DNA from: Trinickia dinghuensis | Lineage (GTDB): Bacteria; Pseudomonadota; Gammaproteobacteria; Burkholderiales; Burkholderiaceae | Direction of reading: 5' to 3' | DNA length: 64,000 nt | Assembly (NCBI RefSeq): GCF_003367175.1 | Contig: NZ_QRGA01000018.1 | Coordinates: 62,001 to 126,000 of the forward strand | In this document: positions 55,035-64,000 of the stretch, piece by piece | How positions within the stretch are numbered: the first letter of the stretch is position 1 | How the letters are laid out: each line of letters opens with the position of its first letter | Made by a program: the position numbers and the translations under genes | Notes under the pieces: model-generated | What the model saw: only the letters and a program-made list of their open reading frames with translations | What the model was told of the DNA's origin: nothing | Database searches by the model: none

Positions 55035-57746
55035 ATGTCCGATACCGTCAATCCCGCTGTGATCCGCCGGGCCGATTACGCTGCGCCCGCTTTCCTCATC
55101 GACTCCGTCGCTCTCGAATTCGATCTCGTGCCGGAACGCACGATCGTCAAGAGCACGATGCGCGTCCGCCGCAATCCCGATGCCGGGGCGGCCCATGGCG
55201 CGCCCGGCGCGCGTCTCGAGCTGATGGGCGAGGCCCTCGAATTCATCGGTGCGGCGATCGACGGCAAAGCGTTGCCCGAAGGCGCCGTGCGCGCGCACGA
55301 GCACGGCCTGACGATCGAGCACGCGCCCGACGCGTTCACGCTGACGATCGAGAGCGCCTGCGATGCCGGCGCGAACACGACGCTGTCCGGCCTGTACGTA
55401 TCGAGCGGCAACTTCTTCACGCAGTGCGAAGCCGAAGGCTTTCGCCGAATCACCTACTTCCTCGATCGTCCCGATGTCATGGCGACCTACACGGTCACCC
55501 TGCGCGCCGACAAAGCGGCCTACCCGGTCCTGCTCTCGAACGGCAATCTGATCGAAGAAGGCGAGTTGCCCGACGGCCGCCACTTCGCGAAATGGGAAGA
55601 CCCGTTCAAGAAGCCGAGCTATCTGTTCGCGCTCGTCGCCGGCAAGCTCGTCTCGATCGACGAGCGCATCCGCTCGGGCTCGGGCAAGGAAAAGCTGCTG
55701 CAAGTGTGGGTCGAGCCGCACGACCTGGACAAGACGCGGCATGCGATGGATTCGCTGATTCACTCGATTCGCTGGGACGAAGAACGTTTCGGCCTCGAAC
55801 TCGATCTCGACCGCTTCATGATCGTCGCCGTCAGCGATTTCAACATGGGGGCGATGGAGAACAAAGGCCTGAACATCTTCAACACGAAGTACGTCCTGGC
55901 GAATCAAGAGACGGCCACCGATACCGACTTCGGCAACATCGAGGCCGTGGTCGGCCACGAGTACTTCCACAACTGGACGGGCAACCGCGTCACGTGCCGC
56001 GATTGGTTCCAGCTGAGCCTGAAGGAAGGGCTGACGGTATTCCGCGATCAGGAGTTTTCGGCCGACATGCAAGGCGGCGCCACCGACGAAGCGGCGCGCG
56101 CGGTCAAGCGGATCGAAGACGTCCGCGTGCTGCGCCAAATGCAGTTCGCCGAGGACGCGGGCCCGATGGCGCACCCGGTGCGGCCCGAGAGCTTCGTGGA
56201 GATCAACAACTTCTACACGATGACCGTCTATGAGAAAGGCGCGGAAGTCGTGCGGATGTATCAGACGCTGTTCGGCCGCGAGGGCTTCCGCCGCGGCATG
56301 GATCTGTACTTCAAGCGCCACGATGGGCAAGCGGTCACCTGCGACGACTTCCGCCATGCGATGGCCGACGCGAACGGCCGCGACTTGGCGCAGTTCGAGC
56401 GTTGGTACAGCCAAGCGGGTACGCCGCGCATCTCCGTGCGCACGGCTTACGATGCAGTGGCCCAGCGCTACAGCGTGACGCTCGCGCAAGGCTACGGCGA
56501 TGCGTCGAACGCCGCGCGCGAAACGCAGAAGGGCCCGCTCCTGATCCCGTTCGCGATCGGCCTGATCGGCCGCGACGGCAAGGACATCGCGCTGCGCCTC
56601 GAAGGCGAAGCCGAAGCAAAGGGCACGACGCGCGTGATCGAGCTGACCGAGCAAGAGCAGACGTTCACGTTCGTCGACGTGAAAGAAGCGCCGCTGCCCT
56701 CGCTGCTGCGCAACTTCTCCGCGCCCGTCATCGTCGAGTACGACTATACGAACGACGAACTCGCGTTCCTGCTCGCGCACGACAGCGATCCGTTCAACCG
56801 CTGGGAAGCGGGCCAGCGGCTGGCCACGCGCGAATTGCTGGCGCTGGCCGCGCGCGCGCAAGCGGGCGAGCCGCTCGCGCTCGACGATTCGACCGTCGCC
56901 GCGTTCAGCCGTGTGCTGACCGATGAAACGCTCTCGCCGGCATTCCGCGACCTCGCGATGATGCTGCCGTCGGAATCGTATCTGGCCGAGCAAATGGCCG
57001 AAGCGGATCCGGCCGCCGTGCATGCCGCGCGTCAGTTCGCGCGCAAGCGCCTCGCGAACGCGCTCAAGCGCGACTGGCTCTCGATCTACGAAAGCCACGC
57101 CACGCCCGGCGCGTACGAGCCGAGCCCGGAGGCCGCGGGTCACCGCGCCTTGAAGAATCTCGCGCTCGCTTACCTCGCCGAGGCCGACGATCCGGCCGAT
57201 GCGATCCGTCTTGCGAACGCGCAATACGACAACGCGAACAACATGACCGATCGCGCCGCGGCGCTGGCCGCGCTGCTTGCGGCCTCGGCCTCGGCCGGCA
57301 CCGATGCGGCCGAACGTGCGCTGGAGGATTTCTATCGCCGCTTCGAGCAAGAACCGCTCGTCATCGATAAATGGTTCGCGCTGCAAGCCACGCAGCGAGG
57401 CAGCGCGCAGCGTCCGGTCATCGACATCGTCCGCAAGCTCATGGCGCACCCCGCGTTCACGCTGCGCAATCCGAACCGCGCGCGCTCGCTGATCTTCAGC
57501 TTCTGCGCGGCGAACCCGTCGCAGTTCCATTCGGCCGACGGCTCGGGCTACGCGTTCTGGGCCGAGCAGGTCGTCGCACTCGATGCGCTCAATCCGCAGG
57601 TGGCCGCGCGGCTCGCGCGCTCGCTCGAACTTTGGCGCCGGTATACGCCGGCGCTGCGCGAGAAGATGCGTGAAGCGCTGGAGCGCGTGGCTGGACAGGT
57701 CAAGTCGCGCGACGTGCGTGAGATCGTCGAAAAAGCGTTGGCGTAA
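55035..57746 (+). CDS. pepN: Aminopeptidase N
   Basis: Zinc M1 aminopeptidase of 903 residues, cytosolic, removing N-terminal residues from peptides. The GAMEN substrate motif is followed by the zinc site [15 protein letters not shown] (histidines 308 and 312, glutamate 309) and the downstream [16 protein letters not shown] with the third ligand. The four-domain length matches E. coli PepN. No strong ribosome site precedes the ATG. An intrinsic terminator follows. Confidence 0.96.
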   Translation: MSDTVNPAVIRRADYAAPAFLIDSVALEFDLVPERTIVKSTMRVRRNPDAGAAHGAPGARLELMGEALEFIGAAIDGKALPEGAVRAHEHGLTIEHAPDAFTLTIESACDAGANTTLSGLYVSSGNFFTQCEAEGFRRITYFLDRPDVMATYTVTLRADKAAYPVLLSNGNLIEEGELPDGRHFAKWEDPFKKPSYLFALVAGKLVSIDERIRSGSGKEKLLQVWVEPHDLDKTRHAMDSLIHSIRWDEERFGLELDLDRFMIVAVSDFNMGAMENKGLNIFNTKYVLANQETATDTDFGNIEAVVGHEYFHNWTGNRVTCRDWFQLSLKEGLTVFRDQEFSADMQGGATDEAARAVKRIEDVRVLRQMQFAEDAGPMAHPVRPESFVEINNFYTMTVYEKGAEVVRMYQTLFGREGFRRGMDLYFKRHDGQAVTCDDFRHAMADANGRDLAQFERWYSQAGTPRISVRTAYDAVAQRYSVTLAQGYGDASNAARETQKGPLLIPFAIGLIGRDGKDIALRLEGEAEAKGTTRVIELTEQEQTFTFVDVKEAPLPSLLRNFSAPVIVEYDYTNDELAFLLAHDSDPFNRWEAGQRLATRELLALAARAQAGEPLALDDSTVAAFSRVLTDETLSPAFRDLAMMLPSESYLAEQMAEADPAAVHAARQFARKRLANALKRDWLSIYESHATPGAYEPSPEAAGHRALKNLALAYLAEADDPADAIRLANAQYDNANNMTDRAAALAALLAASASAGTDAAERALEDFYRRFEQEPLVIDKWFALQATQRGSAQRPVIDIVRKLMAHPAFTLRNPNRARSLIFSFCAANPSQFHSADGSGYAFWAEQVVALDALNPQVAARLARSLELWRRYTPALREKMREALERVAGQVKSRDVREIVEKALA

Positions 57747-57809
57747 AACGCAGGAACGGCGCGCTGCCCGAGCGGAAAAGATGCGGCAAGGGCGGCGCAT
57801 ACATCAGGA

Positions 57810-57838
57810 GAACGGCGCTTTGGCGCCGTTCTTTTTTT
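57810..57838 (+). terminator. Rho-independent terminator after pepN
   Basis: GAACGGCGC (57810-57818) and GCGCCGTTC (57823-57831) around a 4-nt loop, followed by TTTTTTT. Confidence 0.93.
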
Positions 57839-57964
57839 GTGCACGCGGCTTGCTACGTGCAGCCCGCAAACGGCGACCAGCGTACGGATGCTTACAAAAA
57901 CACGGGGCCTTGCCACGGCCCGCGGGTAAAATCGTCGCATTCCCATGGCTTTCGGAGCACCGCA

Positions 57965-58981
57965 ATGTCTTTGCAACGTCGCACTACCCTGGCTAAGTAT
58001 CTGATCGAGCAGCAGCGAGAGAACCATAATCTGCCGGCCGACTTGCGCCTGTTGATCGAAGTCGTCGCGCGCGCTTGCAAGCTGATCAGCTATCACGTGA
58101 GCAAAGGTGCGCTCGGCGAAGCGCTCGGCACCGCAGGCACCGAGAACGTTCAAGGCGAAGTGCAGAAGAAGCTCGACGTCCTGTCGAACGAAATCCTGCT
58201 CGACGCCAACGAGTGGGGCGGCAGCCTTGCCGCGATGGCGTCGGAAGAAATGGAAACGCTGTTCCCGATCCCGTCGAACTATCCGCGCGGCGAGTATCTG
58301 CTCGTGTTCGATCCGCTCGACGGCTCCTCGAACATCGACGTCAACGTCTCGATCGGCACGATCTTCTCGGTGCTGCGCTGCCCGGACGGACAAGACGCGA
58401 CCGAGCAATCGTTTCTGCAGCCGGGCCGGCAGCAAGTGGCGGCCGGCTACGCGGTGTACGGTCCGCAGACGGTGCTCGTCCTGACGACGGGCAACGGCGT
58501 GAACTGCTTCACGCTCGATCGCGAGCTGGGCTCGTGGGTGCTCACGCACAACAACCTGCAGATCCCGGCCGATACGCGCGAGTACGCAATCAACGGTTCG
58601 AACGAGCGTCATTGGTACGAGCCGGTGCAGCGTTACGTGGGCGAGTTGCTCGCGGGCACGACCGGGCCGCGCCAGGCCGATTTCAATACGCGCTGGGTGG
58701 CGTCGATGGTGGCCGATGTGCACCGCATCTTGAACCGCGGCGGCATCTTCATGTATCCGGCCGATAAACGCACGCCGGACAAGCCGGGCAAGCTGCGGCT
58801 GATGTACGAGGCGAACCCGATGGCGTTCATCGTCGAGCAAGCGGGCGGCGCGGCCACGAACGGCGCCGAACGCATCCTCGATATCCAACCGAAGAGCCTG
58901 CACGAGCGCGTGGCGGTGTTCCTCGGTTCGAAGAACGAGGTCGACCGGGTGACGAGCTATCACCGCGAAGAAAAAAAATGA
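57965..58981 (+). CDS. fbp: Class I fructose-1,6-bisphosphatase
   Basis: Gluconeogenic enzyme of 338 residues hydrolysing fructose 1,6-bisphosphate to fructose 6-phosphate. Visible motifs: [20 protein letters not shown] (metal binding), SNERHWYEP and the C-terminal [21 protein letters not shown] around the active-site lysine region. Start ATG at 57965 ([13 protein letters not shown]). It has its own promoter region after the pepN terminator. Confidence 0.96.
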   Translation: MSLQRRTTLAKYLIEQQRENHNLPADLRLLIEVVARACKLISYHVSKGALGEALGTAGTENVQGEVQKKLDVLSNEILLDANEWGGSLAAMASEEMETLFPIPSNYPRGEYLLVFDPLDGSSNIDVNVSIGTIFSVLRCPDGQDATEQSFLQPGRQQVAAGYAVYGPQTVLVLTTGNGVNCFTLDRELGSWVLTHNNLQIPADTREYAINGSNERHWYEPVQRYVGELLAGTTGPRQADFNTRWVASMVADVHRILNRGGIFMYPADKRTPDKPGKLRLMYEANPMAFIVEQAGGAATNGAERILDIQPKSLHERVAVFLGSKNEVDRVTSYHREEKK

Positions 58982-58991
58982 TCAAAGGGGC

Positions 58992-59021
58992 TTGCGCGCC
59001 TCCGAAAACTGTCGCTATAAT
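58992..59021 (+). promoter_or_regulatory. Sigma-70 promoter of tRNA-Thr
   Basis: TTGCGC (58992-58997) and a perfect TATAAT (59016-59021) with an 18-base spacer, about 20 bases before the tRNA. Confidence 0.75.
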
Positions 59022-59041
59022 CGCGTTTCTCTGATGTTGAT

Positions 59042-59117
59042 GCCGGAATAGCTCAGACGGTAGAGCAGCGCATTCGTAATGCGAAGGTCGGGGGTTCGAT
59101 TCCTCTTTCCGGCACCA
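59042..59117 (+). tRNA. tRNA-Thr (CGT)
   Basis: 76-nt cloverleaf: acceptor GCCGGAA/TTCCGGC, D-arm GCTCAGACGGTAGAGC, anticodon loop ATTCGTAAT (CGT), T-arm GGGTTCGATTCC, CCA encoded. Confidence 0.96.
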
Positions 59118-59130
59118 CAAAGATTCAAGC

Positions 59131-59167
59131 AAAAAGCCCAGCCCTCGTGACTGGGCTTTTTGTTTTT
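59131..59167 (+). terminator. Terminator after tRNA-Thr, probably bidirectional
   Basis: AAAAGCCCAG (59132-59141) and CTGGGCTTTT (59151-59160) with T-runs on both strands; it also lies just past the stop of the convergent small membrane protein. Confidence 0.9.
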
Positions 59168-59189
59168 GGGCGTCCGCGCGTCCGAGTAC

Positions 59190-59423
59190 TCATCGTGAAT
59201 GAATTTCGAATCTTCTCGGTTGCGCTAATGCCCAGATCAGCGCAACGCACCAGCCAATGAGCGTCCATCCGAATAGCAGATTGGTGGCAAGGATCGCATC
59301 GCGCGCGCGGTGTTGGCGACACCGGGCAATGATCGTTGGCGCGAAGAAGGCATAGCAAGCGAGCACGACCTCGATAGCGCCAAGCAAGAGAATACCGACG
59401 AGTTTCGGATCGATAATTGACAT
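59190..59423 (-). CDS. Superinfection immunity family small membrane protein
   Basis: 77 residues with two hydrophobic helices. The core ILATNLLFGWTLIGWCVALI matches the Imm_superinfect family (named after phage T4 Imm), in which LN-x-LLGWT-x-IGW is diagnostic. Chromosomal members are common, mostly uncharacterised, and not all block phage DNA entry. The ATG at 59423 has a GGGGAAG upstream. It sits beside a tRNA gene, a favoured integration site, but no phage genes are present. Confidence 0.78.
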   Translation of the reverse strand: MSIIDPKLVGILLLGAIEVVLACYAFFAPTIIARCRQHRARDAILATNLLFGWTLIGWCVALIWALAQPRRFEIHSR

Positions 59424-59604
59424 GGCGCTTCCCCGTAAGCGAATGCCCGCCACGCTATCCATGGAGTATGCGCGGCTTGTTCATGACGTCGCGCAGTGGA
59501 CCGTAATTTCCGTGCGAAGCCGCTGCGCGCCATGTGAACATTAGCCAATCCGGGGGAGGGATTTCTATGCGCTAACGCACAAGGCGAACCGCGAAATACA
59601 GCTG

Positions 59605-60534
59605 TCATCGTCGCCCACCGCTCCTCCCCACCCGGCACTTCTCCCTCAAAAAATCCACGAACACCCTGAGCTTCAACGGCACCTGCGCGCGGCTCGGCAT
59701 ATAGAGCGAAAACCCGTCGAACGTCAGCGACCAATCTTCAAGCACGCGCACGAGCCGCCCATCGTTCAATTGCGGGCGAACATAATCCTCGATGACATGC
59801 AGCAGCCCGACGCCCTGCTCCGCCGCATTCACCATCGTGCGCAAATCGTTGGTAACGAACGTCCCGCCCGTCTGAACCTCGAACGCACGCTGCGCCTTGC
59901 CGGGCTCGGCGAATTCCCAGCGATATATCCCGCGACTCGTCGAAAACCGATAACGCAGGCAATCGTGCTGTATCAGATCACTAGGCGTCGACGGCTTCGG
60001 ATACCGCTCGAAGTACGTGGGTGAACCCGCCACAACGAGCCGTAACGGCCCCGACAACGGAACGGCCACCATGTCGCGCGCGAGCCGCTCCCCTAACCGG
60101 ATACCCGCATCGAACCCTTCCCCAATGAGATCGCTGAGCCCTTCGTCGAGCGACATCTCGAGCACGACGCGCGGATAGCGACGCGTGAACTCGGCCAGGT
60201 GCGGCATGACAAGCAACTCACTAGCGATACGCGGAAGGTTGATCCGCAACGTCCCGCTCGCCTCGGCCCGTGTCTCGTCCAGCGCCTCGCAAGCCTCATC
60301 GATCATGGCCAGCGCCGGACGCACACGCTCCAAAAACTGCGCGCCCGCTTCCGTCAGCGCAACCCGGCGCGTGGTCCGATTGAACAACCGCACATTCAAC
60401 TGCGCTTCGAGCGAGCGAACCGATTGCGACAGCGCCGACGCCGACACGCCGCCCTCCGCGGCCGCGCGCGTAAAGCTCCCATGCCGGGCCACGCTCGCAA
60501 AAGCAACGAGCGCGGGCAATTGCGCCGGGTCCAT
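59605..60534 (-). CDS. LysR-type transcriptional regulator
   Basis: DNA-binding regulator of 309 residues: N-terminal helix-turn-helix (HGSFTRAAAEGGVSASALSQ) with RSLEAQLNVRLFNRTTRRVALTEAG, then a periplasmic-binding-like effector domain. It belongs to the AaeR/CrgA-like subset often paired with an oxidoreductase. ATG at 60534 preceded by AAAGGAG. Divergent from the aldo-keto reductase gene it probably controls, across a 121-base spacer. Confidence 0.92.
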   Translation of the reverse strand: MDPAQLPALVAFASVARHGSFTRAAAEGGVSASALSQSVRSLEAQLNVRLFNRTTRRVALTEAGAQFLERVRPALAMIDEACEALDETRAEASGTLRINLPRIASELLVMPHLAEFTRRYPRVVLEMSLDEGLSDLIGEGFDAGIRLGERLARDMVAVPLSGPLRLVVAGSPTYFERYPKPSTPSDLIQHDCLRYRFSTSRGIYRWEFAEPGKAQRAFEVQTGGTFVTNDLRTMVNAAEQGVGLLHVIEDYVRPQLNDGRLVRVLEDWSLTFDGFSLYMPSRAQVPLKLRVFVDFLREKCRVGRSGGRR

Positions 60535-60655
60535 AAGCGTCTCCTTTATTAAGCATGACTTCACAATTCATGTAGTCGACCGCTATTTTTCCACAAGATA
60601 AATGCGAGCACGATAGACCCATCGATACCACCGACCGACAACAAGGAGCGCTGAC

Positions 60656-61774
60656 ATGACGATGAACCGCTATACCCTGCTGGGCCGCTCGGGCCTGCGC
60701 GTTTCGCCGATCTCGCTGGGCACGATGACGTTCGGCGACGAATGGGGCTGGGGTGCCGACGAAGCGACGGCACAACGCTTGTTCGATCTGTACGTGGACG
60801 AAGGCGGCAACTTCATCGACACGGCCGATCTCTACACGGAAGGCACGAGCGAGCGCTTCATCGGCAAGTTCGTGGCCGCCCGCGGCCTGCGCGACCAGCT
60901 CGTGATCGCGACGAAGTACAGCTACAACGCGCAGGCAGGCAACCCGAACGCGGGTGGAAACCATCGCAAGAACTTGATGCGGGCGCTCGACGGCTCGCTC
61001 AAGCGCCTGAACACGGACTACATCGATCTCTACTATCTTCACACCTGGGATCGCATGACGCCCGTCGACGAAGTCATGCGTGCGATGGACGACGCCGTGC
61101 GCGCGGGCAAGATTCGTTATGTGGGGCTGTCCGACACGCCGGCTTGGTTCGCCGCGCGGGCTCAGACCCTGGCCCAGTGGCGCGGCTTCGAACCCGTTGC
61201 CGCGATGCAGCTCGAGTACTCGATGATCGAGCGCAACGCCGAACTCGAGTTCGCCGACTTGGCGGTCGAACTCGGAATGGGGCTCGTGCCGTGGAGCCCG
61301 CTCGGGATGGGTGTGCTTTCCGGCAAATACAAGCCGTCACAAGGCGGCGCGACAAGCGGCGGCCGGCTCGATACGGTGCTCGCGCAAAATCCGGGCGCGA
61401 AGCCACCGCCGGGATTCGACAAGCTGACCGAGCGCAATTTCCGCATCGTCGCCGAACTCGAAGCCGTCGCGCGCGAAGCGGATCGGCCGATGGCCCAAGT
61501 CGCGCTGAACTGGCTCCATCGCAAACGCGGCGTCTCGAGCATCATCGTCGGCGCGACGAAGCCGGAGCAACTGCGCGACTCGCTCGCATCGCTCGAGTTC
61601 GAACTCGACCCGGCACTCGCGGCCCGCCTCGATGCCGTTTCCGAACCCGGGCGGCCATTCCCCTACTACATGTTCGAGGACGGCCACCAAGCGCGCATCC
61701 ACGGGCAGGTCGACGTCAGCAGCAAGAGCGCCGCGTACGATCGCCCCGTTCACGTACCGGCCCCACGGACATAA
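60656..61774 (+). CDS. Aldo/keto reductase
   Basis: NADP-dependent (beta/alpha)8 oxidoreductase of 372 residues. It opens MNRYTLLGRSGLRVSPISLGTMTFGD. The catalytic Asp-Tyr are in IDTADLYTEG, the lysine in IATKYSY, and the histidine region in DLYYLHTWD. The C-terminal cofactor loop is in IIVGATKPEQLRDS. The C-terminus is about 30 residues longer than usual. AAGGAG precedes the ATG. Substrate unknown. Confidence 0.93.
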   Translation: MTMNRYTLLGRSGLRVSPISLGTMTFGDEWGWGADEATAQRLFDLYVDEGGNFIDTADLYTEGTSERFIGKFVAARGLRDQLVIATKYSYNAQAGNPNAGGNHRKNLMRALDGSLKRLNTDYIDLYYLHTWDRMTPVDEVMRAMDDAVRAGKIRYVGLSDTPAWFAARAQTLAQWRGFEPVAAMQLEYSMIERNAELEFADLAVELGMGLVPWSPLGMGVLSGKYKPSQGGATSGGRLDTVLAQNPGAKPPPGFDKLTERNFRIVAELEAVAREADRPMAQVALNWLHRKRGVSSIIVGATKPEQLRDSLASLEFELDPALAARLDAVSEPGRPFPYYMFEDGHQARIHGQVDVSSKSAAYDRPVHVPAPRT

Positions 61775-62111
61775 CTTCCGGATAGCGGGGGGGCGACGAC
61801 GAAACGAGCGGGCGCAGCGCTCACGCTTCTGAATCGAGCGGCCGCGCCCGATGTACGACGACCAGCGACCTCAGGTGCGCGCTGAACGTACGTTCAAATA
61901 CGGACATTGGGAGAAAAGCACCACAAGCTTGCGCGAGATGCGAACCGATGCGTGTACCTGAGTATCCGTTGATTTTGGTCAAAGAATCTTGGGGCTGTCT
62001 TCAAAGCACGAGTGGCTGTGCCGTTAATGCAACAAAGCGTTAAAAAAAGATTCGGCGCTGGCACTTCGCAGGAACCGCGTCGGATAATTGTCACGTGCCA
62101 GGAGATAAATC
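61775..62111. other. Intergenic stretch before the small ORF
   Basis: No gene supported. It should contain the promoter of the small ORF; GGATAATT at 62081-62088 is the only -10-like element seen. Confidence 0.45.
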
Positions 62112-62261
62112 ATGGAAGCCAAGCCCACCAAAATTCCGACCCCCGACAAAGTATCCAGCCCGGATCCGGAACCGGTAGGCGTCGAATTTTTGGCGACCGA
62201 ACTGCCCGAACACGTACGCGCGTTTTTCGACGAGCAGCGCAAGCTGTGCGAACAGAAGTGA
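62112..62261 (+). CDS. Small 49-residue protein of unknown function
   Basis: Short frame with a good AGGAGAT ribosome site 6 bases before its ATG. The product is acidic and proline-rich in its first half (KIPTPDKVSSPDPEP) and helical in the second (LPEHVRAFFDEQRKL). I do not recognise the family. It is followed after 37 bases by the chorismate mutase gene on the same strand, so the two may form a transcript. Confidence 0.65.
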   Translation: MEAKPTKIPTPDKVSSPDPEPVGVEFLATELPEHVRAFFDEQRKLCEQK

Positions 62262-62298
62262 ACGCTGCGGCGGTTGCGGGCCTCGTCGCTCGCATCGA

Positions 62299-62895
62299 AT
62301 GACACCTCGCGTGCGCCGCTCGGCGCTGCCGGCTGTCGCCCTGTGCCTCGCCCTGTCGCTGGCGAGCGTGGGCGCGCGCGCGGATGGCGACGAGACGGCG
62401 ATGACCAACCTCGTTGCACTCGTCTCCCAGCGCCTGGCATTGGCACTGCCCGTCGCTCAATGGAAATGGGCGAACCATCGCCCGATCACGGACGCGCCGC
62501 GCGAAGCGCAATTGCTGGCCGACGTCGCACATCGCGCACAAGCGGCGGATGTCGACCCGGCCTACGCACATGCCTTCTTCCAAGATCAAATGGAAGCGAG
62601 CAAGCAAATACAAACCGCATTATTTGAGCGCTGGCGCACATCAGCACCGCCATCGGGTGCGATCCCCGATCTGGCCACCAGCACCCGGCCCCAACTCGAT
62701 CGCGTCACTCACGCGCTGATCAGGGCGCTCGCGCGCGTGCAGCCGTCGCGCGATGCCGACGATTGTCCGGCTCGGCTCGCGCAAAGCGTCGCTAATTGGA
62801 AAGCGCTGACGCGTTACGGGGCGATCGACGCGCAAGCGCTGAACACGGCCCTCGCGCATGTCTGCAAGGCGGGCGGCGTCGGCGGCGAAGGCTAG
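62299..62895 (+). CDS. aroQ: Secreted chorismate mutase (AroQ gamma class)
   Basis: Exported monofunctional chorismate mutase of 198 residues converting chorismate to prephenate in the periplasm. Signal peptide ends near ARA (residues 1-28). The AroQ core follows: LVALVSQRLALALPVAQWKW, REAQLLADVAHRA, FFQDQMEASKQIQ, with the catalytic arginine, lysine, glutamate and glutamine positions apparently intact. The C-terminal extension with two cysteines (DDCP and HVCKA) is typical of the gamma class. Periplasmic chorismate is not an obvious substrate, so its purpose is puzzling in the whole family. Confidence 0.88.
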   Translation: MTPRVRRSALPAVALCLALSLASVGARADGDETAMTNLVALVSQRLALALPVAQWKWANHRPITDAPREAQLLADVAHRAQAADVDPAYAHAFFQDQMEASKQIQTALFERWRTSAPPSGAIPDLATSTRPQLDRVTHALIRALARVQPSRDADDCPARLAQSVANWKALTRYGAIDAQALNTALAHVCKAGGVGGEG

Positions 62896-62948
62896 AGCGC
62901 TAGCCGGCGCTACAGCGCTGCTGCAGCGCTGAACGCATCACCCCGACC

Positions 62949-64000
62949 TCACAGGCTCGCCCCAACCGCCTCCCCCGCCACCGCTTCCAACGGCATCACG
63001 CGCAGCCCGCGCGCGAGGTGGGTCTGCAAAATCCGAAACGTCGACGGTTCGAACACCGGCTCCCCCCGCTCGGCCACGAGCGCGCGCGCGGCCTCGAGCG
63101 TCGGCGCGGCGCCCAGGTAGCACCAGCGGTCGACGACGTGAAAAACGCGCCCGAGCGCCCCATCCTCGCCGCACTCGTCGAACACGATCGCCGTTTGGAA
63201 CGGCCATGGCGAGCCCAGCGACTCCGTCCGGCCGACGCGCGGCTGCCGGTTATGCACCGGGCGCAGCGTACCGATCCATTGCGCTTCCGTCAGCATCGCG
63301 CCGATTTCGCCGCCCGTCGCGCGCCATTGCACGCGGCGCACTTGCTCGGCGATCCGCGTTTCACGCGCCGACCGCCGCTCGCCCGTCAGATGCGCGCGCA
63401 CGCGCTGCCGCAGGCGCACGCTGCGCCCGACGTAGAGCGGGACGTCCGACGCGTCGAAGAACGCGTAGACGCCGTGCCCGGCTGGCGCCGAGTCGATCAC
63501 GTCCTCGGTAATATCGCCCGCGATGCGATAGCGCCGCACGGTGCGGTCGATCTGCCCGCGCAGAACGTCGGGGGCCCAGGCGCCGTGCAACCGCTGCCAG
63601 AACTGCCAAAGCAAATCGGCGTCGGCTAGGGCGCGATGGCGCGCCAGCGGCTCGAGCGCGTGGCGTTGGATCAGCGCGTCGAGCCCGTGCCGCTTCTCGT
63701 GCGGCCAGAGCGCGCGCGAAAGTTTGACCGTGCAAAGGACATCGGGATTGAAGGCGAAATCGGCCCGGTGAAACTCGCCGCGCAAAAAGCCGCGGTCGAA
63801 ACTGGCGTTGTGGGCAATAAAAAGATGGCCGTCGAGCCGTTCGAACAGATCGGACGCCAGCGACGCGAACGTCGGCGCATCACGCACCATGGCGTCGGTG
63901 ATACCCGTCAACGACTGAATGAAAGGGGGAATGGCCTGCCCGGGATTGACCAGTGTGCTCCAGCGCGAGACACCGCCCGGCCCTACCTGCACGACGCCTA
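62949..64000 (-). CDS. DEDD exonuclease / GIY-YIG nuclease fusion (5' end outside window)
   Basis: The frame continues past the right edge; the GTG at 63992 is internal, since the DxE motif of the exonuclease domain lies beyond. The first roughly 140 visible residues are the DnaQ-like 3'-5' exonuclease domain (FIAHNASFDRGFL, then HRALADADLLW with the HxAxxDA motif). After a short linker comes a GIY-YIG-type domain: GHGVYAFFDASDVPLYVGRSVRLRQRVRAHL, with YAFF/YVGRS as the signature, as in UvrC and Cho. Such fusions are linked to DNA repair. Confidence 0.87.
   Translation of the reverse strand, partial: GVVQVGPGGVSRWSTLVNPGQAIPPFIQSLTGITDAMVRDAPTFASLASDLFERLDGHLFIAHNASFDRGFLRGEFHRADFAFNPDVLCTVKLSRALWPHEKRHGLDALIQRHALEPLARHRALADADLLWQFWQRLHGAWAPDVLRGQIDRTVRRYRIAGDITEDVIDSAPAGHGVYAFFDASDVPLYVGRSVRLRQRVRAHLTGERRSARETRIAEQVRRVQWRATGGEIGAMLTEAQWIGTLRPVHNRQPRVGRTESLGSPWPFQTAIVFDECGEDGALGRVFHVVDRWCYLGAAPTLEAARALVAERGEPVFEPSTFRILQTHLARGLRVMPLEAVAGEAVGASL

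Noticed and set aside
54990..57800. 936-residue open frame antisense to pepN
   Set aside because: Arg/Val/Ala-rich composition typical of antisense frames; pepN on the plus strand has the zinc site.
60555..60582. Possible LysR box in the LysR/aldo-keto reductase spacer
   Set aside because: Only 4-bp arms (GACT...AGTC) with an imperfect centre; too weak to annotate as an operator.
61894..62094. 66-codon minus-strand frame before the small ORF
   Set aside because: No ribosome site and no family similarity; overlaps the likely promoter of the plus-strand genes.

Overview
The window is GC-rich, dense bacterial chromosome. It looks like a betaproteobacterium of the Burkholderia sensu lato group (Burkholderia/Paraburkholderia/Caballeronia/Trinickia). 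Supporting signs are the codon bias, a double-length UvrA, otsBA, a MocR/PaiB pair, SCO plus a caa3-type CtaG, an xdhABC-add-guaD purine operon and an aryl-polyene (APE) operon. Species assignment is inference. I saw no prophage, IS element, CRISPR array or plasmid function.

Region by region. 1-8 kb: the 5' part of a giant uvrA (minus), then a uracil-DNA-glycosylase-family protein, a DUF488 protein and a membrane protein. 8-16.2 kb: a family-4 glycosyltransferase, an ABC exporter, the trehalose pair otsB-otsA, and two oxidase-assembly genes (SCO, CtaG). 16.2-22.2 kb: loosely organised accessory genes (ElaA-type acetyltransferase, SMI1/KNR4 protein, polysaccharide pyruvyl transferase) and a divergent MocR regulator/PaiB pair, with a LysE exporter downstream of paiB. 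22.3-22.8 kb: tRNA-Gly(GCC) twice and tRNA-Cys(GCA) on the minus strand, with a clear promoter and two terminators. 22.9-26.7 kb: a class I glutamine-amidotransferase-type hydrolase with a long disordered N-terminus, an amidase and dsbB. 26.9-34.5 kb: xdhA-xdhB-xdhC-add-guaD, which takes adenine or adenosine and guanine to hypoxanthine and xanthine and then to urate.

34.6-52.8 kb is the standout: about 18 kb of minus-strand, tightly overlapping genes forming an aryl-polyene (xanthomonadin/flexirubin-like) pigment pathway. In transcription order they are a chain-length-factor-like KS, a PlsC acyltransferase, two acyl carrier proteins, a COG4648 membrane protein, an AMP-ligase fused to a hot-dog dehydratase, a glycosyltransferase fused to an LpxL-like acyltransferase, an aromatic amino-acid ammonia-lyase, a thioesterase, a LolA-like carrier, an MMPL exporter, KS, dehydratase, ketoreductase, KS, an additional FabB-like KS, a small exported protein and a flavin-dependent halogenase-like enzyme. 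Together they would make or activate an aryl starter, extend and dehydrate it into a polyene on the ACPs, attach it to a lipid or glycolipid and export it to the outer membrane.

52.8-64 kb: a yybP-ykoY (Mn2+) riboswitch ahead of a UPF0016/GDT1 manganese exporter, a DUF4136 lipoprotein, pepN, fbp, tRNA-Thr(CGT), a small superinfection-immunity-family membrane protein, a divergent LysR/aldo-keto reductase pair, a 49-codon small ORF, a secreted chorismate mutase and an exonuclease/GIY-YIG fusion that runs off the right edge. Family names rest on motifs recognised by eye; no database search was run.
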